A stretch of 14,631 nt of DNA from JASJHI01 sp965371355. GTDB taxonomy: Bacteria; Actinomycetota; Acidimicrobiia; Acidimicrobiales; Ilumatobacteraceae. The translations under genes were made by a program, and so were the position numbers. The notes under the pieces are model-generated. The model did no database searches. It worked only from the letters and a program-made list of their open reading frames with translations, and was not told where the DNA came from. Positions 1 to 6,929 of the stretch are shown piece by piece; position 1 is the first letter of the stretch; each line of letters opens with the position of its first letter. The stretch spans positions 1-14,631 of the forward strand of contig CBDUYD010000070.1 of NCBI GenBank assembly GCA_965371355.1, read 5' to 3'.

Positions 1-556
1 CGCCGAGGCCGGGCATTCGCGACCGCCCTCCGACCGTGGATCGTCGGCACACGGGTCGCCGAACTCGGCGTCGGCACGGGGGCGATCGCCGTCGGGCTCC
101 AGGAGAGCGCATTGCAGGTCTCGGGGTTCGACCTCAGCGCGGCGATGATGTCGGCTGCGGTCGGACGTATCGGGCCGTGCGTCGCGGTCGCCGACATCGA
201 CAGACTGCCCGTTCCCGACAACGAGGTCGACACCGCGGTGCTCGTGTGGGTGCTCCAGCTCGTCGACGACCCGCGAGCGTCGCTGCGCGAGGCTGCGCGC
301 GTCGTCCGCCCCGGTGGACGCGTTCTGGCCATCCTCGCCGCACCCGAGAACGATCCCGACGACGAGATCGCTGCGATCCTCGAAGACCTCGCGCCGCTGC
401 TGCGCATCGGCCGCGGGCCCGATCCACTGATGGCGGCCGTCCCGCCGGCGATGCGTCGTCGAGCCCGTTCTCGAGCGGTTGCGGGCGCTGCCCGACCAAG
501 AGCGCCCCCGTCGCCGCCGCAACCGGCACCCGCTCCTGGTCTGGGACGTGACGTGA
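1..556 (+). CDS. Class I SAM-dependent methyltransferase, 5'-partial, with an apparent frameshift near 451-461
   Basis: The open frame enters from the left edge, so the true start is outside the window. The first residues contain the SAM-binding glycine motif (VAELGVGTGAIA), followed by an acidic loop (GFDLSAAMM) and a post-motif typical of Methyltransf_11/25 enzymes (ADIDRLPVPDNEVDTAVL, then VVRPGGRVLAI). The substrate cannot be told. Frame 1 codes well up to about position 453. Beyond that it runs to a stop at 663 as a low-quality Arg/Pro/Ala string with many A/T-ending codons. Frame 2 from 461 instead reads EPVLERLRALPDQERPRRRR and ends LLVWDVT at a TGA at 554-556, with GC-ending codons. 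I infer one extra base (or two missing) in this copy, and I give the natural stop at 556. It could be a sequencing error or a decayed gene. Fold identification is firm, substrate unknown. Confidence 0.75.
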
Positions 557-599
557 CCCCCATTGGGCCAGCAACCGCCATCTGCGCTGGTCACAGAAC

Positions 600-605
600 T
601 AGCGT
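600..605 (+). promoter_or_regulatory. Possible -10 box (TAGCGT) for murJ
   Basis: This TANNNT hexamer sits in the 113-base gap between the methyltransferase stop and murJ. No convincing -35 is visible at 16-18 bp spacing. If used, transcription would begin near 612 and give a leader of about 58 nt carrying a Shine-Dalgarno-like GGGAG at 656-660, 9 nt before the murJ GTG. I see nothing else in the gap. One hexamer in high-GC DNA is weak evidence. Confidence 0.25.
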
Positions 606-669
606 TCCGCTCGATGCCCTTCCGGACCGTGCAGTCGGCACCGTTCCCGCCGACCGGGAGTAGCGCTGG

Positions 670-2250
670 GTGAGCACCCTGCTGCGGAGCAACATCACCG
701 TCGCCACCGGCACCGCTGCCTCGCGCATCACCGGGCTCCTGCGCGTCATCGTCCTCGGCTACGTGCTCGGGCAGACGGCGCTCGCCGACTCGTACAAGCT
801 GGCCAACGAGACGCCCAACATCGTCTACGAACTGCTCCTCGGAGGGGTGCTGTCGGCCACTCTGGTGCCGCTCTTCTCGACGTTCCTCGAAGACGACGAC
901 GACGAGTCGACCAACGTCGTGCTGACGGTCGCCACCATCTTGATGGCGGCGCTCACCGTCGTCGCGGTGATCGCCGCACCGCTCGTGTTCCGCCTCTACT
1001 CGATCAACGTCGACGAGGGCGTCGATCCCGATGTCTTCCGGTCGGTGGGCACCACCCTCGCCCGGGTCTTCCTCGTCCAGATCCTGTTCTACGGGCTGGT
1101 CGCGCTCGTCAACGCGTTCCTCAACAGCCGACGTCACTTCTTCGCCGCGGCCTGGAGCCCGGTGCTGCCGAACATGATCATCATCGCGACGCTGCTCTCG
1201 TTGCCGAACGCGGGCGAGGCCGACTGGCAACTCGAGCAGGTGCTCACCGACGATCGGCTACGCGTCACCCTCGGACTCGGAGCGACCCTCGGGATCGGCT
1301 CGATGCTGCTCGTGTTGATCCCCGCCGCGATCTCGACCGGCTTCCGGTTCAGGTTCGCCCCCAAGTTCCGGCATCCGGCGGTGAAGCAACTCCTCACCCT
1401 CTCGGTGTGGACGATCGGTTTCGTCCTCGCCAACCAGATCGCACTGATCGTCGTCCGCAACCTCGCCGACCCCGGCTCCGGCGATGCATCGGCGTACTTC
1501 GACGCCTTCACGTTCTTCGTGCTCCCCCACGGCCTGCTCGCCGTCTCGATCGCGACGACGTTCCAACCCGAGATGTCGCGCTCGGTAGCGCGCCACGACC
1601 GGCCCGGCTTCATCACCCAGGCATCTCTCGGCGTGCGAATGACGGCGATGTTCACAATTCCCGCCGGGATCGGGATCTTCGTGCTCCGACGCCCGATCGT
1701 CGGCGCGCTCCTCCAGCACGGGAGCTTCGACGGGGTGGCGGCATCGAACACGACGCGGGCGCTCGGCGGGTTCGCTCTCGGATTGGGGGCGTTCTCGATC
1801 TACCTGTTCACGCTGCGCGGGTTCTACGCCCACAAGGACACGCGCTCGCCGTTCGTCATCAACGTGGTCGAGAACTCGATCAACGTCGTGCTCGCGATCG
1901 TCCTCGTCGAGCGTTTCGGTGTGCTCGGACTCGGGCTCGCCTTCGCCCTCGCGTACACGATCTCGTCGGTCTGGGCGCTGCAGGTGCTCGGCTACAAGGT
2001 CCCCGGCTTCTCGCTGCGCGAGATCGGCGTCAGCGCGGCGCGCATCATCCTCGCCGCGGTCCTGATGGGCGAGGCGGTGTGGTTCGTCGCACGCGGGGTC
2101 GGCGGCGACGTCGGCACCGAGGCCGTCGTCAGGGTGGTCGTCGGCTCGCTCGTCGGCGTCATCGTGTACGTCGGCCTGCTGTTCGCGCTCGGCGCGCCCG
2201 AACTCGATCCGCTCAAGCGGGCAGTACGACGAGGTCGTCCCGATGGATGA
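670..2250 (+). CDS. murJ: Lipid II flippase MurJ (MviN family)
   Basis: MurJ is a polytopic inner-membrane protein of the MOP superfamily that moves lipid II across the membrane for peptidoglycan synthesis. The 526-residue product is hydrophobic throughout, with repeated membrane segments consistent with about 14 helices, and its length is normal for the family. The N-terminus has the family signature: SRITGLLR (Arg19 and Arg25, matching the essential arginines of E. coli MurJ), then ALADSYKLANETPN (Asp40) and LLGGVLSATLVPLF. The start is GTG at 670, supported by GGGAG 9 nt upstream. There is no C-terminal pseudokinase extension as in the mycobacterial protein. The last 38 bp overlap the 3' end of proB on the other strand. 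Identification is based on motif and topology. Confidence 0.93.
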   Translation: MSTLLRSNITVATGTAASRITGLLRVIVLGYVLGQTALADSYKLANETPNIVYELLLGGVLSATLVPLFSTFLEDDDDESTNVVLTVATILMAALTVVAVIAAPLVFRLYSINVDEGVDPDVFRSVGTTLARVFLVQILFYGLVALVNAFLNSRRHFFAAAWSPVLPNMIIIATLLSLPNAGEADWQLEQVLTDDRLRVTLGLGATLGIGSMLLVLIPAAISTGFRFRFAPKFRHPAVKQLLTLSVWTIGFVLANQIALIVVRNLADPGSGDASAYFDAFTFFVLPHGLLAVSIATTFQPEMSRSVARHDRPGFITQASLGVRMTAMFTIPAGIGIFVLRRPIVGALLQHGSFDGVAASNTTRALGGFALGLGAFSIYLFTLRGFYAHKDTRSPFVINVVENSINVVLAIVLVERFGVLGLGLAFALAYTISSVWALQVLGYKVPGFSLREIGVSAARIILAAVLMGEAVWFVARGVGGDVGTEAVVRVVVGSLVGVIVYVGLLFALGAPELDPLKRAVRRGRPDG

Positions 2251-3301
2251 CCTCATGCACGACGCCCGCCGGTAGATCGCGGGTATGGCGACCGGCGACC
2301 GACGACAGCCCTCCCGAGTCGATCGACACCATCCCCCGGGCGAACGATCGGCCCGAGGGACCTGCGACCTGGACGGTGTCGCCTGCCTCGAACGACCCCT
2401 CGACACCGATGACACCGGCCGGGAGCAGGCTGTTCGGGCGGTCGACCAATGCCCGTTCGGCGCCCTCGTCGACCTCGACCGTGCCCATCACCTCGGCGGC
2501 GAAGGCGATCCACAACTTGCGCGCGGGCAGTGTCCGGTCGTGCGCCTCGAAGGTCGTGCCGACGAGTTCGTCCGACACGGCGCCGGCGAGCACATCCGGG
2601 CGCGAGGCGCGGGCGATCACGCTGCGGATTCCCGACCACGACGCCATGCGGGCCGACGTGAGCTTGCTCGCCATGCCGCCGCTCCCACGCCCGCTTCCGC
2701 CGGCATCGGCCGAGATCGCCAGCAGCGGGTCGTCGGATCGGACGAGTGGCACCAATGAAGCGGATGCGTCACGCCGCGGATCGGCGGTGAACACGCCGTC
2801 CGTGTCGGTGAGCAGTACGAGGACGTCGGCATTGACACTGTGTGCGACGAGCGCCGCGAGCCGGTCGTTGTCGCCGTAGCGCAACTCGTCGCTGGCGATC
2901 GCATCGTTCTCGTTGACCACCGGCACGACACCCAGTTCGAGGAGCCGCTCGAGCGTGCGGCGGGCGTGGAGGTACTGGCGGCGGTCGACGAAGTCGTGGG
3001 GATCGACGAGCACCTGCGCACCCACGAGTCCGTGGCGGGCCAGTTCGACGTTGTACGCCTCGACGAGCCGGCTCTGGCCGGCCGCGGACAGCGCCTGGAG
3101 CGTGACCATGTCGGTCGGTCGATCGGCGAGGCCGACGGCGGCGATGCCCGCAGCGACCGCGCCGGAAGACACCACGATCAGCTCGTGGCCCGCCGAATGG
3201 AGCACGGCGACCTCGTCGGACAGCTTGGCGATCGCCCCGCGGTCGATCACACCCCGGTCGTCGGTGATCGACGCGGTTCCGATCTTGGCGACGATGCGCA
3301 T
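2213..3301 (-). CDS. proB: Glutamate 5-kinase ProB (AAK + PUA domains)
   Basis: This cytoplasmic enzyme phosphorylates L-glutamate to gamma-glutamyl phosphate, the first step of proline synthesis. The 362-residue product has an amino-acid-kinase domain (about 1-255) and a C-terminal PUA domain (about 275-360), the full two-domain form. Visible family motifs are VAKIGTASI at the N-terminus, VSSGAVAAG, NENDAIASDELRYGDNDRLA, TDTDGVFTADPR and the GSGGMASKL loop. ATG at 3301 is chosen because VAKIGTASI follows at once and a GGTGAG-like site lies just upstream. The frame stays open further upstream only as antisense-style noise across the obg end. It lies 16 bp after the obg stop, so the two are probably co-transcribed. 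No proA follows; murJ converges instead. Confidence 0.95.
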   Translation of the reverse strand: MRIVAKIGTASITDDRGVIDRGAIAKLSDEVAVLHSAGHELIVVSSGAVAAGIAAVGLADRPTDMVTLQALSAAGQSRLVEAYNVELARHGLVGAQVLVDPHDFVDRRQYLHARRTLERLLELGVVPVVNENDAIASDELRYGDNDRLAALVAHSVNADVLVLLTDTDGVFTADPRRDASASLVPLVRSDDPLLAISADAGGSGRGSGGMASKLTSARMASWSGIRSVIARASRPDVLAGAVSDELVGTTFEAHDRTLPARKLWIAFAAEVMGTVEVDEGAERALVDRPNSLLPAGVIGVEGSFEAGDTVQVAGPSGRSFARGMVSIDSGGLSSVAGRHTRDLPAGVVHEVIHRDDLVVLPA

Positions 3302-3317
3302 CAGCTGCTCACCGGTA

Positions 3318-4574
3318 TCAGAGATCCGGCCGGTACTCGAAGCTGAACTCGCCCACCCACACGACATCGCCTTCGACCGCACCCGCCTTCGAGAGCATCT
3401 TCGGCACACCGAGCCGTTCGAGGCGGTGGTCGATGTAGGCGAGCGCCTCAGACGTCGTCACATCGTTGAGCGCGACCGCCCTCTCGACGTCTCGGCCGAG
3501 GACGCGGAACTCGCCGTCGCCGAGGCGCTCGACCGATGCGCCTCGCGCCTCGGGCCGAAGGACGACGACGCCCTCGGCCTCGTCGGTGGCCTGCCGAGCC
3601 TCGTGCACGAGCGACGCCAGCCGACCGACCAGCTCGCGGACGCCCTGTCCCGTCACCGCCGATATCACGTCGCCATCCCAGCCGAGCAGTTCGAGCTCGT
3701 CGGCCTGGACGGCATCACCCTTGGTGCCCACCATCACGCGCGGCCGGGTGAGCAGCTCGGGTTGGTACTCGCCGAGCTCGCGCAGGAGCACCTCCTCCTG
3801 TTCTTGGGGCGTAGTGCCGTCGACCGGGGCCAGGTCGAGCATCAGGCACAACACGCGGGCCCGCTCGATGTGGCGCAGGAACCGGTGACCGAGCCCTCGG
3901 CCCTCGCTCGCCCCCTCGATCAGGCCGGGGATGTCGGCGACGACGAAGTCGGTGGCGTCGTCGATCTTGACCACGCCGAGGTTCGGTTCGAGCGTGGTGA
4001 ACGGGTAGTCGGCGATCTTCGGCTTGGCCGCCGAGATGACGCTGATCAGCGTCGACTTGCCGACGTTGGGGAACCCGACGAGCGCGACGTCGGCCATCAG
4101 CCGCAGCTCGAGCTTGAGCCAGCGCTCCTCGCCGTGTTCGCCCTGCTCGGCGAAACTGGGCGCCCGCCGCTTGTTGGACAGGAACTTGGCATTCCCGCGC
4201 CCGCCGCGCCCGCCCGCCGCGGCGAGCCAGCGATCGCCCTGGTGGACGAGCTCGGCGAGCACCTCACCGGTGTACATGTCGGACACGACGGTGCCGAGCG
4301 GCACGGTGATCTCGAGCGACGTGCCCCGTCGGCCGTGCATGTCCTTGCCCTTCCCGTGCACACCGCTGTCGGCCTTGCGGTGCGGGTGGTCACGGAACGC
4401 GAGCAGCGATGCGACGTTGTGGTCGGCGACCAGCCAGACGTCGCCGCCCTTGCCGCCGTCGCCACCGTTGGGGCCACCCATCACGACCGGGCCCTCGCGA
4501 CGGAAGCTCACGCAGCCCGCGCCGCCGTCACCCGCCTTGACATTGAGCTGGCACTCGTCGACGAACTGCGACAT
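3318..4574 (-). CDS. obg: GTPase Obg/CgtA
   Basis: Obg is a conserved ribosome-associated GTPase acting in large-subunit maturation and stress responses. The 418-residue product has the three expected parts: a glycine-rich Obg fold (1-160, MSQFVDECQLNVKAGDGGAG and GGPNGGDGGKGGDVWL), a G domain (161-330) and a C-terminal OCT domain (about 350-418). The G motifs are GFPNVGKS (167-174), YPFTT (190-194), DIPG (214-217), TKGD (284-287) and SA (305-306). G4 is TKGD rather than NKxD, a substitution also standard in Rho-family GTPases, so function is probably kept. ATG at 4574 is clear from homology. A GGAG lies only 2 nt before it, too close for normal ribosome binding, while a -10-like TAGCCT lies 7 nt before it, so the message may be leaderless. 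It is followed by proB and diverges from dgt. Confidence 0.96.
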   Translation of the reverse strand: MSQFVDECQLNVKAGDGGAGCVSFRREGPVVMGGPNGGDGGKGGDVWLVADHNVASLLAFRDHPHRKADSGVHGKGKDMHGRRGTSLEITVPLGTVVSDMYTGEVLAELVHQGDRWLAAAGGRGGRGNAKFLSNKRRAPSFAEQGEHGEERWLKLELRLMADVALVGFPNVGKSTLISVISAAKPKIADYPFTTLEPNLGVVKIDDATDFVVADIPGLIEGASEGRGLGHRFLRHIERARVLCLMLDLAPVDGTTPQEQEEVLLRELGEYQPELLTRPRVMVGTKGDAVQADELELLGWDGDVISAVTGQGVRELVGRLASLVHEARQATDEAEGVVVLRPEARGASVERLGDGEFRVLGRDVERAVALNDVTTSEALAYIDHRLERLGVPKMLSKAGAVEGDVVWVGEFSFEYRPDL

Positions 4575-4581
4575 TTCTCCG

Positions 4582-4587
4582 AGGCTA
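4582..4587 (-). promoter_or_regulatory. -10 box TAGCCT for leaderless obg transcript
   Basis: On the minus strand a TANNNT hexamer ends 7 nt before the obg ATG at 4574, which would put the transcription start on or beside the A of ATG. No -35 is evident. The same geometry recurs at five other starts in this window, which raises confidence above that of a lone hexamer. Confidence 0.5.
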
Positions 4588-4612
4588 ACGCCGGCCCCCG
4601 ATGCGCGAGTCG

Positions 4613-4618
4613 TATCGT
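4613..4618 (+). promoter_or_regulatory. -10 box TATCGT for leaderless dgt transcript
   Basis: The hexamer ends 7 nt before the GTG at 4626, so transcription would start at the start codon. No Shine-Dalgarno site is present before that GTG. Together with the obg box at 4582-4587 it forms a divergent promoter pair inside a 51-base intergenic region. Confidence 0.5.
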
Positions 4619-4625
4619 TTCGGGC

Positions 4626-5765
4626 GTGGACACCGAGCGCGCCGACCGTTGGGCATCGACGATGTCGGGCTACGGCGGGCACGACCTCGTGCGCGCCCAC
4701 GCCGATTCCGACGCCGCGATCGGCGAGGCGACCCTCCTCACCCGCGACCGCCGCGAGGAACTCGAACACGACCTCCTCGCCGCCAACGCCACGAGGGCGA
4801 GCGGGGCCGGGCGGAGGGCGATCGACGAGGAGCCCGACCCGTACCGCACCTGCTTCGAGCGCGACCGCGACCGGATCCTGCACGACTCGGCGTTCCGTCG
4901 CCTGGCGGGCAAGACGCAGGTGTTCGTGTTCCCTGACGACCACCAGCGGACCCGTATGACGCACGCCCTCGAAGTGGCCCAGGTTGCCCGCTCGATCGCG
5001 CAGGCGCTGAGCCTCAACGTGCCGCTGGTCGAAGCGATGGCGATCGGGCACGACTGCGGCCACGGCCCTGGCGGGCATGCGAGCGAGGATGCTCTTTCGC
5101 CGTTTCTCGACACCGGTTTCGATCACGCCCCCTGGGGCGCGGACATCACCCTCCAGCCGCTCAACCTGTGCGCCGAGACACTCGACGGGATCCGCAACCA
5201 CTCCTGGAGCCGACCCGCCCCGGCCACCCCCGAGGGCGAGGTCGTGTCGTGGGCCGATCGGATCGCTTACGTCTGCCACGACTTCGAGGACGCTGTCGCG
5301 GCGGGAATCGTGAGCGCCGACATGCTCCCCGACCTCGTCGCCGAGCGCTGCGGCGCCGACCGCTCGACGCAGCTCGGCACGTTCGTCCGCGCGGTCGTCT
5401 CGGCGACCGCCACATCGGGGACGATCGGGATGCACCACGACATGGCCGAGGCACTCGGCGAGTTCCGCCGGTTCAACTACGAGCACGTCTACCTGCGTCC
5501 GGCGAGCCGGCATCAGGCCGATGCTGTGGTCGCCCTGCTGCAGGCCCTGGTCGAGTTCTACGCCGACCGCCCACATACCGTGCCGGCCCCCACGGCTCGC
5601 GCGGCGATCGGTGACGACGTCGCCCACGTCGATGCGGGCAGCACCGACGCTGTCCGCGTGGCGGTGGCCTACGTCGCGGGCATGACCGACCGCTTCGCCT
5701 GTCAACAGGGGCTCACGCATCTCGAATGGGATCCGGCGAAACTCCCCGCCGGAATCGGCATCTGA
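4626..5765 (+). CDS. dgt: Deoxyguanosinetriphosphate triphosphohydrolase-like protein (HD domain)
   Basis: Dgt-family enzymes cleave dNTPs to the deoxynucleoside and triphosphate and so control dNTP pools. The 379-residue product carries the metal-binding HD-domain signature: His113 (RMTHALEVAQVARSIAQAL), His142-Asp143 in GHDCGHGPGGHASED, and Asp211 in WADRIAYVCHDFEDAV. The N-terminal RTCFERDRDRILHDSAFRRLAGKTQVF is characteristic of the family. GTG at 4626 is chosen because it sits 7 nt after a TATCGT -10 box; ATG at 4662 is the alternative. The frame is open far upstream, but that part is antisense to obg and proB and not coding. It diverges from obg and converges on a small membrane-protein gene 6 bp downstream. 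Whether dGTP is the preferred substrate cannot be told. Confidence 0.92.
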   Translation: MDTERADRWASTMSGYGGHDLVRAHADSDAAIGEATLLTRDRREELEHDLLAANATRASGAGRRAIDEEPDPYRTCFERDRDRILHDSAFRRLAGKTQVFVFPDDHQRTRMTHALEVAQVARSIAQALSLNVPLVEAMAIGHDCGHGPGGHASEDALSPFLDTGFDHAPWGADITLQPLNLCAETLDGIRNHSWSRPAPATPEGEVVSWADRIAYVCHDFEDAVAAGIVSADMLPDLVAERCGADRSTQLGTFVRAVVSATATSGTIGMHHDMAEALGEFRRFNYEHVYLRPASRHQADAVVALLQALVEFYADRPHTVPAPTARAAIGDDVAHVDAGSTDAVRVAVAYVAGMTDRFACQQGLTHLEWDPAKLPAGIGI

Positions 5766-5772
5766 GGCCGAT
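5754..5772. terminator. Possible bidirectional stem-loop at dgt / membrane-protein convergent stops
   Basis: ATCGGC (5754-5759) and GCCGAT (5767-5772) form a perfect 6-bp inverted repeat around a 7-nt loop. It spans the dgt stop codon and touches the stop codon of the converging gene. There is no T-tract on either strand, so it is not a classic intrinsic terminator. The position is suggestive and the stem is short. Confidence 0.3.
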
Positions 5773-6137
5773 CAGAGGTACAGGGCGCGGATACCGAGCC
5801 CCATGATGAACAAGCTCCCGAATCCGTACAGCAGCAACTCCTTGCCCTTGATGAAGGGGCTCGTCCGGTAGCTGTAGAGGATCGCGATCGCGACGATCGC
5901 GCTGAATCCGTACAGCGCGTGGAACTGGTCGAGTTCGACGCCGTAGTTGTTGACGATCACGACGCCGACGATGGCGATGGCGAACACCGAGAGCTGGGCG
6001 ACCGTGATCGCCCACCAGATCGAGCGGTGCCCGAGACGGGGCCATCGGTAGGCGGCGAACGCCCAGACCCCGACCGCGGCGTTCGATGCGATCAGGAAGT
6101 GAGCGAGCGCCCGATGCCAATCGAGCAGTGCGTTCAT
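5772..6137 (-). CDS. Small four-helix membrane protein, unknown function
   Basis: I do not recognise the family. The 121-residue product has four clear hydrophobic segments, at about residues 10-30, 40-62, 70-90 and 98-118. Short charged loops (YRWPRLGHRS, YRTSPFIKGKE) probably face the cytoplasm. A His-rich first helix region (DWHRALAHFL) and FHALYGF in helix 3 are visible, but no catalytic motif can be assigned. ATG at 6137 begins the first recognisable helix and lies 21 bp after the stop of the lipoprotein gene, so it is probably the last gene of the minus-strand run. No good ribosome binding site is visible. The coding frame is supported by GC-ending codons and coherent topology. Confidence 0.8.
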   Translation of the reverse strand: MNALLDWHRALAHFLIASNAAVGVWAFAAYRWPRLGHRSIWWAITVAQLSVFAIAIVGVVIVNNYGVELDQFHALYGFSAIVAIAILYSYRTSPFIKGKELLLYGFGSLFIMGLGIRALYL

Positions 6138-6158
6138 CGACCCGGGGCCGACGCCCGC

Positions 6159-6929
6159 TCACTCACCACAGCCCTGGCCACCGAGGAAGACCGTCACCAG
6201 ATCGTCGTCTTCGAGGCCGGTCAGGTAGCCGTAGCGCGACTCGTCGATGACGAAGCTCGGCCCGGCGAAGTCGTCCTCCTCGATCAACAGCAGGTCGGGA
6301 TAGGCGGTGACGAGAGCGCTCACCGGCGAACCGATCGTGATGTCCTCCTCGGTCTCGAGGCCGACGGGTTCGAGGCCGATCTCCCCGTCGATGCCGTACG
6401 AGTAGGCGACGAAGTGCCGCCGCGCCGATGCGACGTCGGACTCGTCACCGAGCGTGATGGTGAGGACGCCCCACGAGACGAGCCGGAGTTCGGTGCCGGG
6501 GCACAACCCGATCTCGAAGGGGTCGACCCAATCGGTGTCGTGGGTCGGAGGCCCGAGGAACGAGGTGAGGTAGTCGACCACGCCGTCCGCGTCGGCACCG
6601 AACATCACCGGCCCGATCCCGTCGCCGAGCAGCACGAGGCCGGACAGATCGGGGCCGGGCTCGGTCGTGGTGGTGGTCGAGGTCGATGTTGTCGTGGTCG
6701 TCGTCGTCGATGTGGTCGTCGTGCTCGTCGACGTACTGGTGGTCGTCTCGGGGGTCGTCGTCGTGGTCGGGGTCTCGAGCAGTGTCGACGATGTCGACGA
6801 TGTCGACGACGCGATCGTCGAGTCGGAGGAGTCGGTCGACGAGCCGCACGCGGCGACGAGGAGGGCTCCGACGACGCAGAGGGCGAGGATACGACCGGAC
6901 ATCGGGGTCAATGATGGCCGAATCGTCAC
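6159..6929 (-). CDS. Lipoprotein with long Thr/Ser stalk and C-terminal globular domain
   Basis: The product has a signal sequence with the lipobox ALLVAAC (Cys28), so it is expected to be diacylated and anchored at the outer face of the membrane. Residues about 30-90 are almost only Thr and Ser with a few Pro and Glu, a flexible and possibly O-glycosylated stalk. Residues about 92-256 form an acidic globular domain (GLVLLGDGIGPVMFG near its start) with cysteines in GLCPGTE and in the last residues GQGCGE, which could form a disulfide. I cannot name the domain. GTG at 6929 is chosen because it overlaps the upstream racemase stop (GTGA), implying translational coupling; ATG at 6902 is an alternative with a shorter signal n-region. 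It is 21 bp from the next gene. Confidence 0.82.
   Translation of the reverse strand: MTIRPSLTPMSGRILALCVVGALLVAACGSSTDSSDSTIASSTSSTSSTLLETPTTTTTPETTTSTSTSTTTTSTTTTTTTSTSTTTTTEPGPDLSGLVLLGDGIGPVMFGADADGVVDYLTSFLGPPTHDTDWVDPFEIGLCPGTELRLVSWGVLTITLGDESDVASARRHFVAYSYGIDGEIGLEPVGLETEEDITIGSPVSALVTAYPDLLLIEEDDFAGPSFVIDESRYGYLTGLEDDDLVTVFLGGQGCGE
6663..6830 (-). repeat. Low-complexity ACG/ACC/TCG codon tract encoding the Thr/Ser stalk
   Basis: On the plus strand this reads as irregular GTC/GTG/GTA triplets; on the minus strand they are threonine and serine codons. It is imperfect at the DNA level, as expected when protein composition rather than exact sequence is kept. Slippage could vary its length between strains. 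Confidence 0.8.

Noticed and set aside
1258..2415. Minus-strand charged frame across murJ
   Set aside because: Composition rich in Asp, Glu and Arg, typical of antisense readings of GC-rich membrane-protein genes; murJ is clear on the plus strand.
2913..4625. Very long plus-strand open frame continuing into dgt
   Set aside because: It is the antisense of obg and part of proB, kept open by high GC content. The dgt family motifs begin only after 4626.
4575..5720. Long minus-strand open frame extending obg upstream
   Set aside because: It is antisense to dgt; the conserved Obg N-terminus starts at 4574.
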